Positions 1-5,594 of a DNA stretch of 18,607 bases are shown piece after piece (position 1 is the stretch's first letter; the number at the start of each line of letters is the position of its first letter). Below the pieces are notes generated by a model. The model was not told where the DNA came from. It worked only from the letters and a program-made list of their open reading frames with translations, and did not search any database. Position numbers and translations under genes: made by a program. Origin of the DNA: Rickettsiales bacterium (GTDB lineage: Bacteria; Pseudomonadota; Alphaproteobacteria; Rickettsiales; UBA3002); the NCBI GenBank assembly GCA_002725445.1, contig PBPD01000148.1, positions 1-18,607 on the forward strand, written 5' to 3'.

Positions 1-686
1 AAACTGCCCGCACTGATCACCGCGCCGCCCAAAGCGGTACAATTACCATTCAGGAATTTAGTGGTCGAGTGCACCACAATATCAGCACCCCATTTGAAGG
101 GCTGACAGAGATAAGGAGTGGCAACCGTATTATCGATAATAAGCGGAATGTTGTGGCGCTTGGCAATCGCCGAAAGCCCCTCAATGTCGGACACTATAGC
201 GCTAGGGTTAGCGATGGATTCCGCGTAAATGAATTTGGTTTTTTCCGTGATCGCCGCTTCCACCGCTGCCAGATCGGTAATGTCCACGAAGCTGGCTTCC
301 CAGCCAAAATGCACAGGAAACGTGTTGCGCCACTGGTTAGTAGAGCCACCATAAAGGCGCGTGGACACAACAGCATGATCGCCCGGCGCCATCAAGCTCA
401 TGAAAGCGAGCGTTTGCGCTGCAATCCCCGAAGACGTCACCACTGCACCTACACCGCCTTCCAACGAGGCCAGACGGTCTTCCAACACTTTGTTGGTGGG
501 ATTGTCGGTACGTGTATAAATATGCCCGAAATTTTTCAGTGCGAAACGATTCGCTGCTTCATCAGAGTCCGGAAATACATAAGCAGACGTCTGATAGATA
601 GGAACCTGACGCGCTCCTGTTGTTGGCTCTGGCTCATAGCCAAAATGAATTGCGCGAGTATCAAATTTTGCGTCATCAAACGACAT
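1..686 (-). CDS. metY: O-acetylhomoserine sulfhydrylase (PLP-dependent), C-terminus cut by window edge
   Basis: Reading the minus strand from the ATG at 684-686 gives 228 open codons that run off the left edge. The translation is a Cys/Met-metabolism PLP enzyme of the O-acetylhomoserine aminocarboxypropyltransferase type, which makes homocysteine from O-acetylhomoserine and sulfide in the cytoplasm. Visible marks: HFGYEPEPTTGARQVPIYQT near the N-terminus, the YTRTDNPTNKVLEDRLASLE block, ESIANPSAIVSDIEGL, the PLP-contacting D in IIDNTVATPYL, and HSTTKFLNG with the Schiff-base lysine at about K210. The start has a good Shine-Dalgarno (AGAGGTGG) and its own candidate promoter just upstream. About half of the usual 430 or so residues are present. 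Cystathionine gamma-synthase and methionine gamma-lyase are related alternatives, but the block spellings fit the sulfhydrylase best. Confidence 0.9.
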   Translation of the reverse strand, partial: MSFDDAKFDTRAIHFGYEPEPTTGARQVPIYQTSAYVFPDSDEAANRFALKNFGHIYTRTDNPTNKVLEDRLASLEGGVGAVVTSSGIAAQTLAFMSLMAPGDHAVVSTRLYGGSTNQWRNTFPVHFGWEASFVDITDLAAVEAAITEKTKFIYAESIANPSAIVSDIEGLSAIAKRHNIPLIIDNTVATPYLCQPFKWGADIVVHSTTKFLNGNCTALGGAVISAGS

Positions 687-723
687 AGCCACCTCTTACA
701 TGCGTATAATTAGATTAGGGGCT

Positions 724-751
724 GTTATAGTGAGATAGCTAAAAATCGCAA
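724..751 (-). promoter_or_regulatory. Candidate sigma70-type promoter for the sulfhydrylase gene
   Basis: On the minus strand, a -35-like TTGCGA (746-751) lies 16 bp from a -10-like TATAAC (724-729). Transcription would start near 717, about 30 nt before the ATG at 686. The match is decent but was judged by eye. A leader this short leaves no room for a SAM riboswitch. Confidence 0.4.
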
Positions 752-788
752 GCAAATTGCCTGCTGCAGCGCAGTATAAAACAAGGCG

Positions 789-1394
789 CTAAAACAGTTC
801 GACATCGTCGTCCTCTGTTTTGATAATTTTTGTACGATATTGCTCTTCCTCGCGGCGCACCCGCACAAAATCGTCGTCACGCTGCAATACACGCACCATC
901 GCCTTGCCGGTATTGGGTTGATAACGCACTTTGCGTGGCCATTTGCCTCCGACATGCTCGGCCACTATCTGCATATCCTCACGCAGCAAATATTGCTTCA
1001 CAAAATTGATATTTTTTGTGCCCACTAATGCAGAGCTGGCAATTACATTGCCGCCGCCAAATATTTTGACTTCAAGCCTTTCGCGCTTACCACCGCGTTT
1101 CAAAATCTCGTTGATGAGCTGCTCCATGGCAAATGCTCCGAAACGGGCAGATTCGTTTTGCGACGCTGCCTCACCCGGTAGCAGAAAATGATTCATGCCC
1201 CCTATTTTGAGTAAAGGGTCACGAATGCATGCGGAAATGCACGAGCCCAGCACCGTTGCGCCTATCTCTTCAGACGAACCACTCACATAGCAATCGCCCG
1301 CATGCACATTCACCACCATCAGCCCCGTCTTGGGTTCTTTATAGCGGCCTGAGCCTTCAAAATATGCGTCTGGCTGTCTACGTCTGTCTTGCAC
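789..1394 (-). CDS. cheD: CheD chemoreceptor glutamine deamidase
   Basis: The 201-residue product is CheD, which deamidates specific glutamines of chemoreceptors (and in some species partners CheC), tuning receptor adaptation in the cytoplasm. The family hallmark is clear: TVLGSCISACIRDP with catalytic Cys-52, followed 17 residues later by His-69 in GGMNHFLLPG, plus the ESARFGAFAMEQLIN and IFGGGN blocks. The protein ends in VELF, an ending I associate with alphaproteobacterial CheD. The start is GTG, preceded by AGGTG at useful spacing. It lies upstream of, and in the same direction as, the sulfhydrylase, with a 102-bp gap, so co-transcription is uncertain. No other chemotaxis gene is in the window, so this is an orphan copy or sits away from the main che cluster. 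Confidence 0.95.
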   Translation of the reverse strand: MQDRRRQPDAYFEGSGRYKEPKTGLMVVNVHAGDCYVSGSSEEIGATVLGSCISACIRDPLLKIGGMNHFLLPGEAASQNESARFGAFAMEQLINEILKRGGKRERLEVKIFGGGNVIASSALVGTKNINFVKQYLLREDMQIVAEHVGGKWPRKVRYQPNTGKAMVRVLQRDDDFVRVRREEEQYRTKIIKTEDDDVELF

Positions 1395-1429
1395 TTAACA
1401 CCTAAAGTTGCAGATTAGATAGAACATCA

Positions 1430-1458
1430 ACTATAAGCTGAGAAGAGGAGGAAATCAA
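1430..1458 (-). promoter_or_regulatory. Candidate promoter for cheD
   Basis: On the minus strand, a -35-like TTGATT (1453-1458) and a -10-like TATAGT (1430-1435) are separated by exactly 17 bp, about 36 nt upstream of the GTG start. This is a good sigma70 match for a by-eye call. Confidence 0.45.
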
Positions 1459-1471
1459 TTTAGCATTTGCG

Positions 1472-1477
1472 TATAAT
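1472..1477 (+). promoter_or_regulatory. Perfect -10 hexamer (TATAAT) upstream of the ferredoxin reductase
   Basis: A consensus TATAAT lies 47 nt before the reductase ATG in the 130-bp divergent gap with cheD. No good -35 hexamer is found at 16-18 bp upstream, so if it is a promoter it may need an activator. It lies just outside the cheD -35, so the two divergent promoters would be almost back to back. Confidence 0.35.
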
Positions 1478-1524
1478 TCAGTTGCATCACATAGAAACAG
1501 CGCCTAGATAAGAGCCAGATTGTT

Positions 1525-2568
1525 ATGAACGATAGTATCAAAAATACTCCTACCGAAACAGATGTAGCCATAGTGGGCGCTGGCCCTGTTGGCCTGTTTG
1601 CTGTGTTTGAACTGGGATTGCTCAATTTGCGATGCCATCTGATCGATATTCTCGACAAACCGGGCGGCCAGTGCGCAGAACTTTACCCCGAAAAGCCGAT
1701 TTATGACATTCCCGCTGTGCCAGTTTGCACGGGCCAGGAACTTACCGATCAGCTGATGGAGCAGATATCTCCTTTCTCCCCCACGTTCCACTTCAGCCAG
1801 ATGGTGGAAGGTCTGCAAAAGATGGATGACGGACGCTGGAAAGTGATCACAGATATCGGCACCGAAATCATCGCCACTGTCGTTGTGATTGCCGCGGGTG
1901 GCGGTAGCTTCATGCCTAAAAAACCACCTATCGCTGGCATTGAAGCTTTTGAAGGCGGTTCTGTGCATTACTCGGTGCGCCAGATGAGCGCATTTGAAGG
2001 CAAACGCATTATTATCGCGGGCGGCGGCGACTCTGCCCTCGACTGGGCGCTCAATCTGCAGCCTAAAGCCGAACATTTGACGTTGGTGCATCGCCGTGAC
2101 GATTTCCGCGCCGCACCCGATTCGGTCAGTAAAATGCGTGAGCTGGTAGCGCAGAAGAAAATGGATTTGCTGATCGGCCAAATCACCACACTGAATGGCG
2201 AAAACGCTCAGCTGGACTCGGTAGTGATTCGCGATAAAAACAAAGGCGAACACATTCTGCCATGCGATGCGTTACTGCCCTTCTTTGGCCTGACTATGAA
2301 GCTGGGGCCGGTAGCTAATTTTGGCCTGAACCTGCACGAAAACCTGATTCCGGTAGACACCGAAAAGTTTGAAACCAGCGAGCCAGGCATATTCGCAATT
2401 GGCGACATCAATCATTATCCGGGCAAGCTGAAATTAATTCTCTCAGGGTTTCACGAGGCTGCGCTTATGTCGCAGCAGGCCTTCCGCTATTGCCGTCCCG
2501 ATGAAAAACTGCGTTTTCAATACACCACGTCCAGCACTGATTTGCAGAAAAAACTGGGCGTAGCATGA
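1525..2568 (+). CDS. Ferredoxin--NADP(+) reductase, thioredoxin-reductase-like type
   Basis: This 347-residue flavoprotein is of the TrxR-like ferredoxin-NADP reductase family (EC 1.18.1.2), which passes electrons between NADPH and ferredoxin in the cytoplasm. The FAD-binding dinucleotide motif is VAIVGAGPVGLF near residue 15, followed by KPGGQCAELYPEKPIYDIPA, typical of this family. The NADPH-binding motif is IIAGGGDSALDWAL with HRRDDFRA behind it, and the FAD-closing GDINHYPGKLKLILSGFHEAAL is near the C-terminus. The redox CxxC of true thioredoxin reductases is absent, which supports the FNR assignment. Length is normal. The Shine-Dalgarno is weak (AGAG). Its stop overlaps the start of the next gene, a ferredoxin, by 4 bp (ATGA), so the two are probably translationally coupled redox partners. 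Confidence 0.93.
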   Translation: MNDSIKNTPTETDVAIVGAGPVGLFAVFELGLLNLRCHLIDILDKPGGQCAELYPEKPIYDIPAVPVCTGQELTDQLMEQISPFSPTFHFSQMVEGLQKMDDGRWKVITDIGTEIIATVVVIAAGGGSFMPKKPPIAGIEAFEGGSVHYSVRQMSAFEGKRIIIAGGGDSALDWALNLQPKAEHLTLVHRRDDFRAAPDSVSKMRELVAQKKMDLLIGQITTLNGENAQLDSVVIRDKNKGEHILPCDALLPFFGLTMKLGPVANFGLNLHENLIPVDTEKFETSEPGIFAIGDINHYPGKLKLILSGFHEAALMSQQAFRYCRPDEKLRFQYTTSSTDLQKKLGVA

Positions 2569-2888
2569 ATATCTACACGATAAAAGTGACCGACCGCGAG
2601 GGCACATTACACGCGTTGGAAGCGCCGGAAGGCTGGCGTGTGATGGAAGTGATTCGTGATTCTGGCCTGCCCATCAAGGCCGAATGCGGCGGCGCATGCG
2701 CCTGTGCCACCTGCCATGTCTATGTGAATGAGAACTGGCTTGAAAAACTGATTCCCGCCTCGGATGAAGAAGAGCAAATGCTGGATGAAGCATTCGACGT
2801 AGAAGATAATTCGCGCCTGTCCTGCCAGATTCTGTTGCGCCCGGAACTGGACGGGCTGGAAGTGACCCTGGCTCCTGAAGCGCTTTAA
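2565..2888 (+). CDS. [2Fe-2S] ferredoxin, FdVI/adrenodoxin type
   Basis: This is a small soluble electron carrier of 107 residues. The vertebrate-type/bacterial FdVI cluster signature is present: Cys-41, x5, Cys-47, x2, Cys-50 in ECGGACACATCHVYV, and the fourth ligand Cys-87 in RLSCQI. An extra Cys-45 lies inside the loop. Acidic stretches (SDEEEQMLDEAFDVED) are the usual partner-binding surface. It overlaps the reductase stop codon by 4 bp, so the reductase is its likely electron source. Clients are not visible here; in related bacteria such ferredoxins serve Fe-S assembly, cytochromes P450 or heme oxygenases. It ends 4 bp before the convergent nitroreductase, with no terminator seen between them. 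Confidence 0.95.
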   Translation: MNIYTIKVTDREGTLHALEAPEGWRVMEVIRDSGLPIKAECGGACACATCHVYVNENWLEKLIPASDEEEQMLDEAFDVEDNSRLSCQILLRPELDGLEVTLAPEAL

Positions 2889-2892
2889 TCCG

Positions 2893-3459
2893 CTACAAAT
2901 AAGTGACTACATCATCCAAATCAGGGCGCGCGCGATCTTCTGGCTGCTCGGACACACTCCCCAGATAAATAAAACCTGCAATTTTTTCATCTTCACTCAG
3001 CCCCATCTGTCGGGCAACACGCTCGTCATAGCATGGCCATTCACTCAGCCACTGCCCGCCATAGCCCAGCGCATGTGCGGCGTGCAACACATTCTGACAC
3101 ACCGCCCCCACCGTTAATTGCTGCTCCCATAGCGGAATCTTACCGATTTGCGGTGAATAGATTACCGTGAGCAGCAAGGGTGCGCGTTGCGGACGCTCGC
3201 GCTCATGGTCGAGATGCTTTTGCTTCACTTCTTTATTGTCGCTATTGGCCTGCTGATACACCGCCGCCCATTGCTCGCCCAACTGCGCCTGCGCCGCTTT
3301 ATCTGCCACCAGAATACGCCACGGTACCCGCTTGCCATGATCCGGCACACGACACGCTGCCGTTAGAATCTGCTGCAATGCTTTGTCATCCGGCGCTGGC
3401 TCGCAAAGATGTTTCACTTTCACGGAGCGACGGCTTAATAATGCTTCTATCGGTGTCAT
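2893..3459 (-). CDS. Nitroreductase family protein (YdjA-like)
   Basis: The product is a 188-residue FMN-dependent NAD(P)H oxidoreductase of the nitroreductase superfamily, close to the short YdjA type. Evidence: the N-terminal FMN-phosphate-binding SRRSVK (residues 9-14), the RVPDHGKRVPWRILV block and the C-terminal GFIYLGSVSEQPEDRARPDLDDVV, typical of this subgroup. The natural substrate of these proteins is generally unknown; some reduce nitroaromatics or quinones. It is transcribed divergently from the phosphatase-kinase pair, with only 63 bp between start codons, and convergently with the ferredoxin. An AGAG stretch about 8 nt before the ATG is the likely ribosome binding site. It is probably a single-gene unit. 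Confidence 0.88.
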   Translation of the reverse strand: MTPIEALLSRRSVKVKHLCEPAPDDKALQQILTAACRVPDHGKRVPWRILVADKAAQAQLGEQWAAVYQQANSDNKEVKQKHLDHERERPQRAPLLLTVIYSPQIGKIPLWEQQLTVGAVCQNVLHAAHALGYGGQWLSEWPCYDERVARQMGLSEDEKIAGFIYLGSVSEQPEDRARPDLDDVVTYL

Positions 3460-3470
3460 ATGATTCTCTC

Positions 3471-3499
3471 TTGGGTTCTATTTGCATGTAGGTTATAGA
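3471..3499 (+). promoter_or_regulatory. Candidate promoter of the phosphatase-kinase operon
   Basis: TTGGGT (3471-3476) and TATAGA (3494-3499) are spaced by 17 bp, with transcription expected near 3506. The -10 hexamer overlaps the upstream possible ATG at 3499. That argues against the start there and for the ATG at 3523. Confidence 0.4.
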
Positions 3500-3511
3500 T
3501 GCCACAATCGC

Positions 3512-3516
3512 AAGGA
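3512..3516 (+). promoter_or_regulatory. Ribosome binding site deciding the phosphatase start
   Basis: AAGGA lies 6 nt before the ATG at 3523. The in-frame ATG at 3499 has no comparable site. Starting at 3523 also places MYRILFVCTGN at the N-terminus, as is normal for this family. Confidence 0.65.
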
Positions 3517-3522
3517 AACAGA

Positions 3523-4002
3523 ATGTATCGTATCTTATTTGTCTGTACCGGAAATATTTGTCGTTCGCCCAGCGCCGACGCCGTGCTGCGTCATGAAGCC
3601 GCCGCACAAGGCCTACACCTGACGGTCGATTCCTGTGGCACGCATGGCTATCACATTGGCGAAGCGCCGGACCCACGCGCTATTCGCGTTGCCGCCCAGC
3701 AAGGCATTGCCATGGATCAATTGCGCGCACGCAAGTTGGAGGAAGATGATTTCTACGATTTCGATATCCTGCTCGCGATGGATCATGGCCATTTGAAAGA
3801 ACTCCAACGTTTGCAACCGCGCAATAGCCGCGCACGTGTCGAACTCTATCTGCCTTTCTGCGGCATTGAATCACCACAAGAAGTGCCCGACCCGTATTAC
3901 GGTGAAATAGCAAATTTTGAATATGTGCTGGAGTTGGTGCAAGACGCGACGGTCGGATTGCTACAGCGCCTGCAAAACGACGATGTTACCCACACCGCTT
4001 AG
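3523..4002 (+). CDS. Low-molecular-weight protein-tyrosine-phosphatase family protein
   Basis: This 159-residue phosphatase starts MYRILFVCTGNICRSPSADA, carrying the family's CX5R(S) loop with nucleophile Cys-8 and Arg-14. The general acid Asp-123 lies in PDPYYG, followed by FEYVLELV. Start 3523 is preferred over 3499 because of the ribosome binding site and family length. Its stop lies 20 bp inside the start of a fructosamine-kinase-family gene. In other bacteria an LMW-PTP immediately upstream of a fructosamine-3-kinase homologue is a recurring pair, and LMW-PTPs from Thermus and Staphylococcus are reported to remove phosphate from ribulosamine 5-phosphates. The real substrate here may therefore be a sugar phosphate adduct, or its precursor, rather than phosphotyrosine. 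No tyrosine kinase or capsule export gene adjoins it. Confidence 0.93.
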   Translation: MYRILFVCTGNICRSPSADAVLRHEAAAQGLHLTVDSCGTHGYHIGEAPDPRAIRVAAQQGIAMDQLRARKLEEDDFYDFDILLAMDHGHLKELQRLQPRNSRARVELYLPFCGIESPQEVPDPYYGEIANFEYVLELVQDATVGLLQRLQNDDVTHTA

Positions 4003-4840
4003 GCAGACTCTTGAGGCTGAAGGCTACGCCCCTGTTCGTAGCACCCATTTAGCGCACGGCAACAACGCACAACTCTATCAGTTACTGCTCGCCGATGGCA
4101 CGCAGCTCGTCGTCAAACATCAAACCGGTGGCACCCCCAGCATGGCGATTGAGGGCTGGATGCTGCATTATCTTTCCGAACATAGTGCCTTTCCCGTACC
4201 GACAATACATGCTTCGGGTGCCGACTGGCTGTTGATGGATTACATCGAAAGCGACCCCATGTTATCGCAAGCGGCACAACTGGAAGCAGCCGATCATCTG
4301 GCAGCCCTGCACCAGATCCACCACGAGCAATACGGTCTGGAGCGCGACACGCTGATTGGCCCACTGCATCAGCCCAATACGCAACACGCCGATTGGTGCA
4401 TTTTTTTTGCCGAGCAACGCCTCATTCACATGGCAAAAGCCGCGTTTGATGCAGGATTGCTGGACGCGCAACTATTGGCCGATATTGAAAAGCTCGCTGC
4501 GCGTTTGCCTGAATGGATTGACGCACCCGCCCAGCCAAGCTTGATCCATGGCGATATGTGGGGCGGCAATGTACTCGCGCATGGCGCATCAATCGCAGGG
4601 TTTATCGACCCAGCTATTTACTATGCAGATCCAGAGGTAGAACTCGCCTTCTCAACCATGTTTCATACGTTCGGCAGCCAGTTTTTTGGCCGATATAATG
4701 AACATATTCCACTACGAGACGGGTTTTGGGATGTAAGGAAAGATCTTTACAACCTTTACCCATTACTGGTGCATGTGCGTGTCTACGGCAGCAGCTATGT
4801 GCCGCAAGTCAAACAGATTACGCAGCGATTGCTGGGCTAA
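3983..4840 (+). CDS. Fructosamine/ribulosamine 3-kinase family protein
   Basis: From the ATG at 3983 the product has 285 residues, the usual size for this family. An upstream in-frame ATG at 3917 would add 22 Cys/Trp-rich residues encoded deep inside the phosphatase gene and is unlikely. Features: an ATP-binding lysine (K45 in QLVVKHQTGG), E57 on the next helix, the LLMDYIE hinge, the catalytic HGDMWGGNVL (H189, D191) and the metal-binding FIDPAIYYADPEVELA (D209). The fold is aminoglycoside-phosphotransferase-like. Most characterised bacterial members phosphorylate the 3-OH of protein-bound ribulosamines or erythrulosamines, destabilising the adduct and freeing the amine. Translation is probably coupled to the phosphatase (20-bp overlap, no clear Shine-Dalgarno). 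The 3' end overlaps the convergent TetR gene by 23 bp. Confidence 0.9.
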   Translation: MLPTPLRQTLEAEGYAPVRSTHLAHGNNAQLYQLLLADGTQLVVKHQTGGTPSMAIEGWMLHYLSEHSAFPVPTIHASGADWLLMDYIESDPMLSQAAQLEAADHLAALHQIHHEQYGLERDTLIGPLHQPNTQHADWCIFFAEQRLIHMAKAAFDAGLLDAQLLADIEKLAARLPEWIDAPAQPSLIHGDMWGGNVLAHGASIAGFIDPAIYYADPEVELAFSTMFHTFGSQFFGRYNEHIPLRDGFWDVRKDLYNLYPLLVHVRVYGSSYVPQVKQITQRLLG

Positions 4841-5402
4841 TATGCAGACTGTCAAACCACATCTCTGTGGCTTCCACCTCGCGCGCGATCACACGTGAAT
4901 CCTGCATAGCTTTCGCAACCACAACCGAACCCTGCATTCGCACTAAGATACTATGCGCATATTCTTCCGCGACGTCGGCATCAAAGCCCATGGCGCCAAA
5001 CTGGCCAGCCATCCACTCGGTGTAATCTTTGAACACACGCGCATATGCCCGCGCCACATCGTCTTTTTGTGTGTCAGCGACTTGACAAATCTGCGCAATC
5101 GGACAGCCATACTTGGCATATTCGTCTTTTGCCTCGTCAAAGAAACGGATCGCCGCGCGAATACGCTCTTTAGGCGACTGGAATTCATTATTAAGCGATG
5201 CAATAAAATCGCGCGACTGCTGCAAACGCTCTTCTGCGGCGGCCAAACCAAGCTCTTCCTTGGTTTTAAAATAGTAATACACATTGCCTACAGGCACATC
5301 GGCCTCATTGGCTATATCGGCAATCGAAGTGCCTGAGATACCTTGCATATGGAATAAATCTGTTGCTGCCAGAATAAGACGTTCACGTTTGCCTGCGGCC
5401 AT
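4818..5402 (-). CDS. TetR/AcrR-family transcriptional regulator with NemR-like cysteine motif
   Basis: The product is a 194-residue dimeric repressor-type protein. The N-terminal TetR helix-turn-helix is clear (ERLILAATDLFHMQG, then TSIADIANEADVPVGNVYYY, then KTKEELG; about residues 7-52). The C-terminal ligand domain holds YGCPIAQICQVAD with Cys-100 and Cys-106. A GC motif at this place is typical of a TetR subgroup that includes NemR, whose cysteine senses electrophiles and oxidants; sensing here is inferred only. An AGGTGAG Shine-Dalgarno precedes the ATG. It is divergent from the Pel operon across 192 bp and convergent, with a 23-bp overlap, with the kinase gene. Targets could be itself, the Pel operon or genes outside the window. 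Confidence 0.92.
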   Translation of the reverse strand: MAAGKRERLILAATDLFHMQGISGTSIADIANEADVPVGNVYYYFKTKEELGLAAAEERLQQSRDFIASLNNEFQSPKERIRAAIRFFDEAKDEYAKYGCPIAQICQVADTQKDDVARAYARVFKDYTEWMAGQFGAMGFDADVAEEYAHSILVRMQGSVVVAKAMQDSRVIAREVEATEMWFDSLHISPAIAA

Positions 5403-5439
5403 GTTTGCTCACCTTTTTGTTGTTTAGTTGTGCGGCTGA

Positions 5440-5468
5440 CTTCTACAGGCTTTGATACAAATTGCCAA
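5440..5468 (-). promoter_or_regulatory. Candidate promoter of the TetR gene
   Basis: TTGGCA (5463-5468) and TAGAAG (5440-5445) on the minus strand are 17 bp apart, about 38 nt from the ATG. A small inverted repeat, TTGC-5 bp-GCAA, covers the -35 (about 5462-5474) and could be an autoregulatory operator, but it is short. Confidence 0.4.
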
Positions 5469-5504
5469 CTGCAAAAACATAGTATTCCACATCTTTTTTT
5501 AAAT

Positions 5505-5555
5505 ATTAACGCAAATTAACACTTTACAACCCATACGTTAAAAAGTAAGTATAAC
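5505..5555 (+). promoter_or_regulatory. Candidate promoter/regulatory region of the Pel operon
   Basis: TTAACA (5516-5521) and TAAAAA (5539-5544) are spaced by 17 bp, with a start expected near 5551 and a 44-nt leader. ATTAAC occurs at 5505-5510 and again exactly 10 bp later at 5515-5520. An inverted CGTTAA lies at 5536-5541, pairing with TTAACG at 5506-5511. This arrangement of half-sites around the hexamers may be a regulator binding site. The rest of the 192-bp gap is AT-rich with no ORF seen. Confidence 0.35.
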
Positions 5556-5594
5556 CACCTCAAAGAAATAATAAAAATTTACTAGGCGCTAGCG

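Noticed and set aside
702..711. GCGTATAATT, repeated exactly at 1470-1479
   Set aside because: Ten shared bases around a -10-like hexamer are easily chance. The copy at 702 has no downstream plus-strand gene to serve.
69..713. 214-codon plus-strand ORF opposite the sulfhydrylase gene
   Set aside because: The opposite strand encodes a clear PLP enzyme. The translation is rich in Arg, His and Cys and resembles no family, as expected for a shadow frame.
687..788. Possible SAM riboswitch before the sulfhydrylase gene
   Set aside because: A string resembling a SAM-II piece (TAGCTAAAAA) exists only on the plus strand, the wrong one. The leader from the candidate promoter is about 30 nt, too short for an aptamer.
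1445..1451. Strong AGGAGG Shine-Dalgarno-like sequence on the plus strand
   Set aside because: No start codon with an open frame follows at a suitable distance. It lies inside the divergent promoter region.
3917..3982. N-terminal extension of the kinase from the ATG at 3917
   Set aside because: It would begin inside the phosphatase gene, with 22 residues rich in Cys and Trp that do not resemble the family. The start at 3983 gives the normal length.
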